From the NCBI RefSeq assembly GCF_008086345.1, contig NZ_CP043006.1:494032-558031 (forward strand): a stretch of DNA of 64,000 bases, in the 5' to 3' direction. Under the pieces are notes generated by a model. That model was not told the DNA's origin. It saw nothing but the letters and a program-made list of their open reading frames with translations, and ran no database searches. Position 1 is the stretch's first letter; every line of letters starts with the position of its first letter. Below are positions 36,754-44,611 of this stretch, piece by piece. This stretch comes from Chitinophaga sp. XS-30. Its GTDB lineage: Bacteria; Bacteroidota; Bacteroidia; Chitinophagales; Chitinophagaceae. The translations under genes and the position numbers were made by a program.

Positions 36754-37038
36754 ACTAGGAAAATCTCTATCTATGAACCCGATATATTAGTGGTTTTGTT
36801 AACTGTGTTGATCTTTCGCGGTATTATAGTATTAGCTTAGATGTGCATAACCCGGGCCGGTAGTGTACGGCGTGGCATTTAATCGTGCTCGTACATCTGG
36901 TATTCTCAATTGTTCCATTCCTGTAGCACGTATGCTTTTCATAAGGCATGGGAACAACCCTTTGTTTCGTGTTCTACCTAGAATAGAACCTCCGGAAACG
37001 TAGCATATTCATTTAATAATAAACCTAAAAATTCAAGT
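36754..37038 (+). other. Long structured leader of the peptide gene
   Basis: No open frame is supported here. Two inverted repeats lie in it: TGTACG with CGTACA (36864-36869 and 36890-36895), and TTGTTCC with GGAACAA (36910-36916 and 36951-36957). The gap of 345 bases between the barrel gene and the peptide gene holds nothing else that I recognise. Confidence 0.45.
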
Positions 37039-37374
37039 ATGAGAATTAACATGTTACTGGGCCTATTGGCAGTACTATTGTTTTCCGGCAGTATTGCATT
37101 TGCCTCTACCTATTTAAACTCCACAGCCGGTTTGTCCTTAAGTACGGATACCGGCACAGATCCTGACGATACGGGTACTGATGTGGAAGCTAAAAAATAT
37201 TGGAAGAACGCCGGACCTACCCTTTGTACCTATACCGTTTGGGTTCCCAAACCCGGCGGTGGTATGGAGCCCGTTGACTTGACAGGTATTGAAGATATCT
37301 GTGTAAAGACCAAAGAAGTGGATAAATGCACGGAAATAGATTGCGGGCCGCCGGCAACAGATACCGGCTTCTAA
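37039..37374 (+). CDS. Small secreted four-cysteine protein, NVEALA-peptide-like
   Basis: This 111-residue protein has a signal peptide (MRINMLLGLLAVLLFSGSIA) with cleavage near residue 23. Then comes a Thr/Asp-rich linker and DVEA (48-51), which resembles the NVEALA motif that marks small Bacteroidota secreted peptides of similar layout. Four cysteines (63, 88, 97, 102) sit in the last half, enough for two disulfides. The C-terminus PPATDTGF is polar. NVEALA peptides sit next to 6-bladed propeller genes, as here on both sides. It is the likely cargo or signal of the cluster. The match to the family is by motif and neighbourhood only; its function is unknown. Confidence 0.6.
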   Translation: MRINMLLGLLAVLLFSGSIAFASTYLNSTAGLSLSTDTGTDPDDTGTDVEAKKYWKNAGPTLCTYTVWVPKPGGGMEPVDLTGIEDICVKTKEVDKCTEIDCGPPATDTGF

Positions 37375-37389
37375 CATAGGCCTGCTTAT

Positions 37390-37433
37390 AGTATCAGAGC
37401 TATTGACATGCAGTGATCGATAGCTCTGATACT
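37390..37433 (+). terminator. Perfect 14-bp stem-loop after the peptide gene
   Basis: AGTATCAGAGCTAT (37390-37403) pairs fully with ATAGCTCTGATACT (37420-37433) over a 16-base loop; T-rich but not solid T sequence follows. It could be a partial terminator or an RNA-stabilising hairpin that makes the peptide gene more abundant than the genes after it. Confidence 0.7.
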
Positions 37434-37477
37434 TGTATTCTTTGTTTTAACCATTTATTTATTCCACACTGCCTGAT

Positions 37478-38650
37478 ATGAGATACAAACCAGGAAGTAG
37501 GTTGTTGCTTGCAGTTTCGATATTCCTTATTGGCTGTAATCTTCAAAAACCTGAAGTAATATTTTCAACAGATCGGCTGATACCCATTAAAATTGACAGC
37601 ATTGCCTCAGCAAGGAATATATCGGAATTTGCGACCGGCGTTGCATATATACCATTGCAAACTTCGAACGGATGCAGGATAGGTAAGATCAGAAAGGTGG
37701 ACTTTGTGCAGGACAGGTTCGTTATCCTCGCTTCCAATGCCAACACAAAAGAAGTGCTCGTATTCGACACGCTTGGGCGTTTTTCATATAAGATAGACAG
37801 GTTAGGTACTTCAACATTTAGAAATAATGATCTGGTGGATTTTGAAGCGGATCACCTGTCGGGTGAAATATATGTATATTTTAATGAGAAGGGTTATATC
37901 GGAAAGTATGACGTTCGCAACGGGAAGCTGCTGGACGGGATGGATGCACCGCGATTTTTCTATCATTTTTCCGTTCTTCCTGATCACCTCCTTTTTTTCA
38001 GGGACGGTTCGGTACGCTATAATGACGAGTACGGAGATTCCAGGATCTATGAGTTTGACAAACACAAGCGGATGCAGAAAAAGTGGCTTGGCTATCCTAT
38101 AAACCCCAAGGTCAATACGGGAGATATCTATTACGCCAAAAATAAACACAATGCATCCCTGCTGATCTCCAGATTTGCCTGTGATACAATATTCCAATAT
38201 AAGAATTCCAGGATCGAAGCACTTTACAGCATCGATCCTCCTTTACAATATCCCTATGACCTGCGTCTTGCTAAAGATCAAAGTGAGCTGAGGACAATGA
38301 TGTATAGCGACCGCTCCAGATATTTTGCGGACAGGATTTTTGATACGAAGGATAAACTGTATTTCCTGTACAAAAGTGGAAGATCTATCGGGTTGAATGT
38401 TTTTTACAAAGAAGATAAGCGAAGTGTTTTTATAGAACAATTCAATAACGATTTTAGCGAGATCCTCATTCCTGTTCCGGTCTATATCAATGATCACAAT
38501 TTTATCAGTGTCGTATACCCGCATTTATTGAAGCAGCAGGTCAGTTTTGTTGCTCAGCCAGACACGCGTTATGATAGTTTGAAAAGCCTGGCTGCCCGTG
38601 TGTCTTACAACGATAATCCTGTTCTATGCCTGGTTACATTGAAAAACTGA
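37478..38650 (+). CDS. 6-bladed beta-propeller lipoprotein
   Basis: This 390-residue protein has a lipobox FLIGC (Cys22), so it is lipid-anchored outside the cytoplasm. Repeats such as YIPLQT, IGKIRKVDFVQDRFVIL and VLVFDTLGRFSYKIDRLG, and the ending NPVLCLVTLK, place it in the same propeller family as the gene at 32611, though the two are not close copies. It follows the peptide gene after a stem-loop and is 14 bases before a membrane glycosyltransferase gene. It probably binds the peptide or another extracellular protein. No enzymatic motif is seen. Confidence 0.8.
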   Translation: MRYKPGSRLLLAVSIFLIGCNLQKPEVIFSTDRLIPIKIDSIASARNISEFATGVAYIPLQTSNGCRIGKIRKVDFVQDRFVILASNANTKEVLVFDTLGRFSYKIDRLGTSTFRNNDLVDFEADHLSGEIYVYFNEKGYIGKYDVRNGKLLDGMDAPRFFYHFSVLPDHLLFFRDGSVRYNDEYGDSRIYEFDKHKRMQKKWLGYPINPKVNTGDIYYAKNKHNASLLISRFACDTIFQYKNSRIEALYSIDPPLQYPYDLRLAKDQSELRTMMYSDRSRYFADRIFDTKDKLYFLYKSGRSIGLNVFYKEDKRSVFIEQFNNDFSEILIPVPVYINDHNFISVVYPHLLKQQVSFVAQPDTRYDSLKSLAARVSYNDNPVLCLVTLKN

Positions 38651-38664
38651 TTCAGGACTCATAA

Positions 38665-39930
38665 ATGATTAAAGTGGAGTTAACAACAAGATCGGTGCAT
38701 GTTATCATTTTCGCAGCTATATATGTTTTAATTGTAAGTTACGTATTTCAACCGCTTACGCTTCTCGGATTTGCCAGGCCGGACGATCATTGGATGCTTT
38801 TGAAGAACGAGCTCGTTCATCCTGATCAATTCGGGTGGGCATATTTTAAAAGCGTGTTTACCCGGGTGAACCAGATCCAGTATTCTCCGGTTAATACCTT
38901 GTACTTTAGCCTGGTTTTCAGAATCAATGGCTACGATCCTTATTACTACCACATTTCCAATTTGCTTGTCCACTTTCTGAATGCAATGCTGATCTTCCGG
39001 CTGGCAAAGCGGATTGTATCTATTTTCAATATTGGTAATGGAATGCTGATAGCATATATTGTCAGCTTGTTATGGTGTATTCATCCATTGAATGTGGAGC
39101 CCGTGACCTGGGTGTCTGGCTCCAAGATACTGCTGTGTACGTTGTTTACACTTTGTTCAATATTATGTTTCTTGAGGGCGTTGCTTTTGGATAAGATGAT
39201 CTATTATGCCGGCAGCGCATTCCTGTGTATCCTATCTTTCCTTTGCAAGGAACTGGCTATTTTGACACCAGTCATGTTTTGTTTGATTACGTTTTGCGTT
39301 TATCGGGGTAAGGTACAGTATCTTAAAAAAATTCATTGGTGGTTCCTGGCGGCAATGATGGCAGTATCAATTATCCTGGGAGTAATTACAGCCGGCATTA
39401 ACAGGATGGATACACAGGAATTCGCACCGATGGCGGGGTATTCATACGGACGAAGGGTTCTGTTGATCTTTTATTGCATCAGTTTTTACTTCGGAAACCT
39501 GTTGACACCGCTGAATCTGCACTATCATTACATGTACCCGATTCAACCGGATGGCCCGATACCTGTAATATTTTATCTATACCCGGTTTTTTTTGCCGGA
39601 CTGACAGCCTTGTTTTGTTTCTTCCTGCGCGGATCCAGGGAGTTTTATTTCTATCTGCTTTGTACCGGCATTTTTGTTATTCAGATAGCGCTGTATATCC
39701 AGGTAATCCCGATGACCCGGCCCGCAATCGTTGCGGACAGGTATATGTATTTGCCCTCGTTCGCACTGCTACTGGCCGGGGTTCAATTTATATCAGACAA
39801 AATTGCGTTTAATCCCCAGCTGCGGTCTGGCAAGTTAATAGCCTCCGTGCTGGTGGCGGTGTACATAGGTTATTTCGCTAGTTATAGTCATCAACTGGCG
39901 AAGAATTGGCTTTCACTTGATCTAAGATAA
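38665..39930 (+). CDS. TMTC-like multi-pass membrane glycosyltransferase
   Basis: This 421-residue protein has about ten membrane segments and no tetratricopeptide tail. The N-terminal loop has FARPDDHWMLL (DD motif of GT-C enzymes), QYSPVNTLYFSL and IHPLNVEPVTWVSGSKILL, the landmark of the TMTC/O-mannosyltransferase-like family. GT-C enzymes use lipid-linked sugars and act on the outer face of the inner membrane, so O-mannosylation of an exported protein in the cluster is plausible. The broken GT22 gene at 29942 would be a second enzyme of this class. Activity is not proven. Confidence 0.72.
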   Translation: MIKVELTTRSVHVIIFAAIYVLIVSYVFQPLTLLGFARPDDHWMLLKNELVHPDQFGWAYFKSVFTRVNQIQYSPVNTLYFSLVFRINGYDPYYYHISNLLVHFLNAMLIFRLAKRIVSIFNIGNGMLIAYIVSLLWCIHPLNVEPVTWVSGSKILLCTLFTLCSILCFLRALLLDKMIYYAGSAFLCILSFLCKELAILTPVMFCLITFCVYRGKVQYLKKIHWWFLAAMMAVSIILGVITAGINRMDTQEFAPMAGYSYGRRVLLIFYCISFYFGNLLTPLNLHYHYMYPIQPDGPIPVIFYLYPVFFAGLTALFCFFLRGSREFYFYLLCTGIFVIQIALYIQVIPMTRPAIVADRYMYLPSFALLLAGVQFISDKIAFNPQLRSGKLIASVLVAVYIGYFASYSHQLAKNWLSLDLR

Positions 39931-39940
39931 CTGTAAAACG

Positions 39941-40555
39941 ATGGTCGGAAAGAGAACAGTATATTTAATGCTTGCTGTTATTATAGCGGCAACCCTTTTG
40001 GCGGCATATGGCCTTTTAGGGAAGGGAAAGGCGGCGCCCGCCGTCCATATGATCATGTATGGAAATACTTTTAGTTATGAAGCGCAGGCGGATTTTAACA
40101 ATGAAAGTTTCTGGGATAATTATCCATATTGGGTTTTGCTTAGCAGGAATAAAAGCGTTCAACCTGGATTTTTGCTTAAAACCGGAAATGGAGCGACTGC
40201 TACCTTTAAGGATATTCTGACATCAGGCGACTCCCTGTTCTTCCGGTACCAGCGGGAGGGCCTGAATGATTCAACCCTGAATACCATTCTCAAAATAATT
40301 GTCCAATCCAATGCAACGGTAAGCATCATAACCGATAGATCGGCCATCCGCCAGTTGGAAAAGTTCGATGGCTTTGCGAAGTTAAAGGAACATATTTATA
40401 CAACAGAGGTGATGCTCCCGCTCAGGATCGATCATTCAGGCCTTCCCTATTTTTTCCGGATCGATGGATATTTTAAAGTGCAGGATATTCTTGTCCCAAG
40501 AGAAGCCGTACCGGAAGTGATTCTAAAGTATCTTCATTTGATTTCCCCTAGTTAA
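39941..40555 (+). CDS. Membrane-anchored protein related to the CxxC protein at 31951, without cysteine
   Basis: This 204-residue protein has one membrane segment (about 7-25) and an exported domain. The ending LPYFFRIDGYFKV...VPREAVPEVILKYL lines up with TPFFFLVDSSLTV...KSVPAATEFYL in the 31951 protein, including the proline that in thioredoxins is in cis. It has no cysteine at all, so it cannot do thiol exchange; it may be a binding or chaperone version. It starts 10 bases after the glycosyltransferase gene and closes the cluster. Confidence 0.55.
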   Translation: MVGKRTVYLMLAVIIAATLLAAYGLLGKGKAAPAVHMIMYGNTFSYEAQADFNNESFWDNYPYWVLLSRNKSVQPGFLLKTGNGATATFKDILTSGDSLFFRYQREGLNDSTLNTILKIIVQSNATVSIITDRSAIRQLEKFDGFAKLKEHIYTTEVMLPLRIDHSGLPYFFRIDGYFKVQDILVPREAVPEVILKYLHLISPS

Positions 40556-40815
40556 TGATTTGAAAATCTCCCACATTTTCTCCACTTTCACATCTAAACC
40601 AAGGCGTTTTACCGCATTTGATGAAGGATTGACAGGCTCATATGGGATGTCTTCCGCTTCGGAAACGAAGCCGGGAGTTTTGCCATGTTAAATAAAAGGT
40701 AATGTGGTAAAATTTTAGTTGAGATATTCCTGGAGTTTATATTTCTTAAATAATCTAAATTCAAGCTACGGTTTGGACCTGATTAAACCTGTCAGAAATG
40801 CGACTATTACCAGTA
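40556..40815. other. Gap after the exported-protein cluster, no gene seen
   Basis: The only structure is a small hairpin near 40654-40669 with a 6-bp stem (GCTTCG-GAAA-CGAAGC) followed by T-poor sequence, a possible weak terminator for the cluster. The frame 40719-40913 is short and overlaps a strong terminator, so it is not accepted. Confidence 0.5.
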
Positions 40816-40852
40816 ACAAAAAAAGTCCAGCAACCTTGCTTGCCGGACTTTT
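40816..40852 (-). terminator. Terminator of the SDR gene, minus strand
   Basis: Stem AAAAGTCC with GGACTTTT plus inner GCAA with TTGC; on the minus strand it is followed by a run of seven T. On the plus strand it may also stop the cluster upstream. Confidence 0.88.
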
Positions 40853-40869
40853 AATTGATCAATCTCTTC

Positions 40870-41637
40870 TTACCAGGGAATCTCGCCTGTTTCAGGATTT
40901 GTTTCTTCACTGAAAAATTTGCCTGTTGGTCCGTCTTCGTCAATCAGCGCGTATTTCGCAACACGTTTTCCTGCTTCTTCAACTTCACCACCATTATAGT
41001 TGGTAAAATCCGTTTTTGTATAACCCGGATCAACCATATTTACTTTGAACGCCGTGCCCCGAAGCTCATAAGCCAAATGGACCGTGTACATATTCAGGGC
41101 CGATTTTGAAGATCCATAAACCGCAAACTTTCCAAATTCATAAGCGGGCCAACCAGGGTCGCTTTGAAGGGATAATGAGCCAACTGTCGAACTTACCATT
41201 ACAATTCTCGGTTCGGCCGCGTTTCCCAATAAATCCAGAAAAGCCTGCGTAACGCTTACCACACCGTAAACATTGGTTGCATACACTTCTTTGAATGTGT
41301 CAATACTTGCTTCTTTCGCTGTCCAGGTTTGTGCAATATAATTTCCGTTCCCGTCAAGTTTCACACCGCTAATAGCGGCGTTATTGATCAAAACGTCCAA
41401 ACGATCAGTTTTTTTCCCGATTTCTGTCCGGGCATTTTTCACCGAATTATCATCAGTTACATCAAGTTGAATAGCTTCTACGTTTGTCAAGCCCTCGCCT
41501 TTCAGTTTTTCAACGGCTTGCAACCCATTTTCAAAACTTCGGCTTCCGATATAAACGTAAAATCCTTTTTGTAAAAGCTGCCTGGCTGTTTCCAAGCCTA
41601 TGCCTTTGTTAGCGCCTGTAATGAATGCCTTTTTCAT
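40870..41637 (-). CDS. SDR-family NAD(P)-dependent oxidoreductase
   Basis: This 255-residue protein has TGANKGIG (8-15) for cofactor binding, a catalytic serine in MVSSTVGS and the YxxxK motif YGSSK, with NNAAISG in between. It reduces or oxidises a carbonyl or hydroxyl group on an unknown small molecule. Residues after the glycine motif do not settle NADH against NADPH. It is transcribed with a strong terminator behind it, and lies 79 bases from a Crp/Fnr-type regulator on the same strand. Confidence 0.93.
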   Translation of the reverse strand: MKKAFITGANKGIGLETARQLLQKGFYVYIGSRSFENGLQAVEKLKGEGLTNVEAIQLDVTDDNSVKNARTEIGKKTDRLDVLINNAAISGVKLDGNGNYIAQTWTAKEASIDTFKEVYATNVYGVVSVTQAFLDLLGNAAEPRIVMVSSTVGSLSLQSDPGWPAYEFGKFAVYGSSKSALNMYTVHLAYELRGTAFKVNMVDPGYTKTDFTNYNGGEVEEAGKRVAKYALIDEDGPTGKFFSEETNPETGEIPW

Positions 41638-41716
41638 TTTGCTTCTATTTTTAAGTTAATGAAGCAAAGGTTGCGCAATTAAAAATGACCTGGTTTACCA
41701 AATGGTAAAAAGCGAT

Positions 41717-42286
41717 TCAGCGAATATTTTTCCTGATTCTGCTTAATGATTGTTGCGTAATTCCCAGGTATGAAGCGATATAAGAAAGTGGGACACGATT
41801 TGCGAGTGCCGGAAATTTCTGGATGAACGACAAATAACGTGTTGTAGCGTCTTCTGAAACCAACGGACTTCTACTTTCTATTTTTTGCATCAAACATTTT
41901 TGCACTATTTTGGTCACAATTTTATCCCAGCCAATGATGGTGTTATCAATTTCGATCCAATCCTGTTTTGAAAATACCAGCAATTTGCAGTCTGTGACTG
42001 CCTGTACGTATTCCGAAGCCGCCATATTAGCATCAAAATTCAGGTAGTCTGTAACGAAATGTTTTTCGTCAATAAGATAATCCGTAATTTCCTCGCCTTT
42101 ATTGTTGTAATAGCAAAAACGAAAGATGCCTTCAAGCACAAAACCCACTTGCCGTGGAATTTTACCGGCTTCTGAAAAATATTCGCCTTTACGAAGGTAT
42201 GTTTCCGTTGCTTTCTGCTTGATCAGGTCTATTTGCTGTTTGTTCAGGTTGCCAAATTGCAAAATATATTCAATCAATTCTTCCAT
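41717..42286 (-). CDS. Crp/Fnr-family transcriptional regulator
   Basis: This 189-residue protein has a cyclic-nucleotide-binding-like beta-roll (about 15-115, with YLRKGEYFSEAGKIPRQVG) and a short C-terminal helical tail (VPLSYIASYLGITQQSLSR) that is the DNA-recognition helix of this Bacteroidota subgroup. The beta roll lacks the classical phosphate-binding Arg pattern of Crp, so the ligand is unknown. It is next to the SDR gene on the same strand and may control it. It is divergent from a second Crp/Fnr gene. Confidence 0.92.
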   Translation of the reverse strand: MEELIEYILQFGNLNKQQIDLIKQKATETYLRKGEYFSEAGKIPRQVGFVLEGIFRFCYYNNKGEEITDYLIDEKHFVTDYLNFDANMAASEYVQAVTDCKLLVFSKQDWIEIDNTIIGWDKIVTKIVQKCLMQKIESRSPLVSEDATTRYLSFIQKFPALANRVPLSYIASYLGITQQSLSRIRKNIR

Positions 42287-42457
42287 AGTACAAAGTTATT
42301 AAATGAATGGGGCTATGATTTACCATTTGGTAAATTTAGTACGCTCATAGCCAATGATACCCGATTTGCCCCTCACTACAACTATTTTTAGTAAATTCCG
42401 TCTGACTTCATCCTGTTAAACGGACTGTGTTTTTCTTATTTCCTGTATTGATTTGTA

Positions 42458-43033
42458 ATGGATAACGCACTAATAAAGAATGTATTACGCCACATAAAAA
42501 TGAGCGAAGAAGAATCCCTGATCTTCGGGCGCTTCTGGACAGAGAAGACTTTGGCCAAGGGGGATTTTCTGTTAAGGAATGGTGAGGTCTGCAAGTATGA
42601 CAATTATGTTGTAACCGGCACCTTAAAGGCATTCTACATTGATCCGGAGAATGGCAAGGAGGAAATCCTCTATTTTGCCATCGATGACTGGTGGGCTACC
42701 GATATTGACAGTTTTTCCAGGCAAAAACCTTCGATATATGACATACAGGCTATTGAACAAACCACAGTCCTGCAAATCAATTATCACGCCTTTCAGCAAA
42801 TGTTAAACGAGATACCTGCTTTGGAAAGGTACTTTCGCATAATACTGGAAGGTTACGCGGGAACCTTGCAACGAAGACTTATCTGGAACAACATACATGA
42901 TGCGGAATACCGGTACTTCGACTTCCTGGCGCGTTATCCCGGTATTGCCAGGAAAGTACCCCAATACCTGATCGCGTCCTATTTGGGTATTTCTGCCGAA
43001 TTTCTCAGCCGTATCCGAAAAAAACATAAGTAA
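42458..43033 (+). CDS. Crp/Fnr-family transcriptional regulator
   Basis: This 191-residue protein has the same layout as its divergent neighbour: a beta roll (about 18-115, with FLLRNGEVCKYDNYVVTGTL) and a C-terminal helix-turn-helix (VPQYLIASYLGISAEFLSR). It is followed by a flavodoxin-fold reductase gene starting 68 bases after its stop, likely the target. The two Crp/Fnr genes share a 171-base divergent spacer, so each may affect the other. Confidence 0.92.
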   Translation: MDNALIKNVLRHIKMSEEESLIFGRFWTEKTLAKGDFLLRNGEVCKYDNYVVTGTLKAFYIDPENGKEEILYFAIDDWWATDIDSFSRQKPSIYDIQAIEQTTVLQINYHAFQQMLNEIPALERYFRIILEGYAGTLQRRLIWNNIHDAEYRYFDFLARYPGIARKVPQYLIASYLGISAEFLSRIRKKHK

Positions 43034-43101
43034 GATTGAACCAGGTCAATTTTTCCGGGTTTAATAATCCGGATGTTTGCTGCTTTAAAACAAGTCAGCA
43101 A

Positions 43102-43728
43102 ATGAAAAAAGTATTGATCATTAACGCAAGTGTCAGGGATAAAAGATCCCACAGCAGAGCACTGACGCAGTTCTTTGCAGAAAACTGGAAGTCCAGATAC
43201 CCGGAGGATACATTTACTTACCGGGAGGTAGGAACGGAAAGCATTCCGCATATCGACAAGGCATGGATCACAAGTGCATTCGTCAAGCCGTCTGAACGAA
43301 CGGAAGCAAACCAGTCCCCGCTTCTGTTGAGCGATCAGCTGGTAAAAGAGCTTAAAGATCACGATATCTATGTCATCGGTTCACCCATGTACAACTGGTC
43401 TATTCCGAGCGGTCTGAAAGCCTACATCGATCAGATCATGCGCATCAATGAAACATGGAAATTCAGGTCCGGCGTACCCGATGGCGACTATGTAGGCCTG
43501 CTTGAGAACAAAAAGATGTTCATACTTTCCAGCAGGGGCGATACGGGTTACGATGAAAACGGGAAAAATGCGCACATGAACTTTCAAACAACGTACCTGC
43601 GTTTTATTTTTGGTATTATGGGTGTTAAGGACATCACTGTTTTTTCCCAGGATAACGAAGAGTTCGGCGGCGAGATATTTGAACGTTCAAAACAAAAGGT
43701 CCGGGACTCCATAAGCCTGATCGAATAA
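43102..43728 (+). CDS. Flavodoxin-fold FMN-dependent NAD(P)H oxidoreductase (azoreductase-like)
   Basis: The ATG at 43102 is preferred over 43036, since it gives MKKVLIINASVRDKRSHSRA, the FMN-phosphate loop at the true N-terminus. The 208-residue body has GSPMYNWSIPSGLKAYIDQI near 115-134, the family signature that lies over the flavin, and a C-terminal LRFIFGIMGVKD. Such enzymes reduce quinones or azo compounds with NAD(P)H and FMN. It lies directly downstream of a Crp/Fnr regulator and upstream of a GNAT gene. Confidence 0.9.
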   Translation: MKKVLIINASVRDKRSHSRALTQFFAENWKSRYPEDTFTYREVGTESIPHIDKAWITSAFVKPSERTEANQSPLLLSDQLVKELKDHDIYVIGSPMYNWSIPSGLKAYIDQIMRINETWKFRSGVPDGDYVGLLENKKMFILSSRGDTGYDENGKNAHMNFQTTYLRFIFGIMGVKDITVFSQDNEEFGGEIFERSKQKVRDSISLIE

Positions 43729-43745
43729 CGGCAATACAATATGTC

Positions 43746-44588
43746 ATGAAGATAAAACCGCTAACGGGAACCGGTACAACAACGATCCTGACTACCTTCA
43801 ACGAGGCTTTTTCCGATTATGTGGTGCCGCTGAAGCTGACGGAAGAACAACTTGGCAGCAAGTTCAGGAGGGAAAATATCAACCTGGAATTGTCTGTCGG
43901 CGCTTATGACCGGGATCAACTCGCGGGCTTCATCCTGCATGGCCTGGAAACCCGGCAAAACGGGACTGCCGCCTATAACGCGGCTACCGGTGTCATTCCG
44001 TCACACAGAGGGCAACGGTTAACACGCCGGCTTTACGAGGCTATACTCCCCGCGCTGCGGGCAAAGGGGATGAAAGCGATTTCTCTTGAGGTCATCACCA
44101 CCAACATACCGGCATTGAAAACCTATAAAGAAACGGGGTTTCAGATTTCCCGGCGCCTGCTGTGTTATAAGGGTAAGCTGGAATTGGGCGAAACCCGGGG
44201 CAGCGGGAACGTCCACATACTTGAACACATTGATTGGGATCTGTTGAAGCTGTTTGGGGATTGGGAACCCACCTGGCAGCATGCTGTTCCGGCTATCGGG
44301 CGGATGGGAGCGCAAATGATCACCATCGGCTACATCACCGCGGGACAGGTTGTTGGATATGCCTGCTACGACCCGGTTGCTCACCGCGTTTCCCAGGTTG
44401 CCGTAAAACCTGATTGCAGGCGCCAGGGGATAGCCACTGCTTTGTTCGCTTATCTGTCCTCCCGTTATGGGGCCGATATGTCTGTCATTAATGTGGATGC
44501 AGCCGCTGTTGAAACGCAGGCATTTATCCACAAAACCGGCCTGCGGGAATTTATACAGCAGTTTGAGATGGTCCTGCAACTGGATTAA
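43746..44588 (+). CDS. GNAT-family N-acetyltransferase with two domains
   Basis: This 280-residue protein carries an N-terminal GNAT half with ATGVIPSHRGQRLTRRLYEA (acetyl-CoA loop, residues about 80-100) and a second half from about residue 150 with QVAVKPDCRRQGIATALFAY, again the Q/RxxGxG/A loop. It would transfer an acetyl group to an amine on an unknown small molecule or protein. It starts 17 bases after the reductase stop, so it probably shares that transcript. It is convergent with the protease gene. Confidence 0.9.
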   Translation: MKIKPLTGTGTTTILTTFNEAFSDYVVPLKLTEEQLGSKFRRENINLELSVGAYDRDQLAGFILHGLETRQNGTAAYNAATGVIPSHRGQRLTRRLYEAILPALRAKGMKAISLEVITTNIPALKTYKETGFQISRRLLCYKGKLELGETRGSGNVHILEHIDWDLLKLFGDWEPTWQHAVPAIGRMGAQMITIGYITAGQVVGYACYDPVAHRVSQVAVKPDCRRQGIATALFAYLSSRYGADMSVINVDAAAVETQAFIHKTGLREFIQQFEMVLQLD

Positions 44589-44611
44589 ACGAAGCATACG
44601 CCACCCGGCAT

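Noticed and set aside
40719..40913. 64-residue open frame after the exported-protein cluster
   Set aside because: It overlaps a strong terminator and the end of the SDR gene, and has no protein-like pattern.
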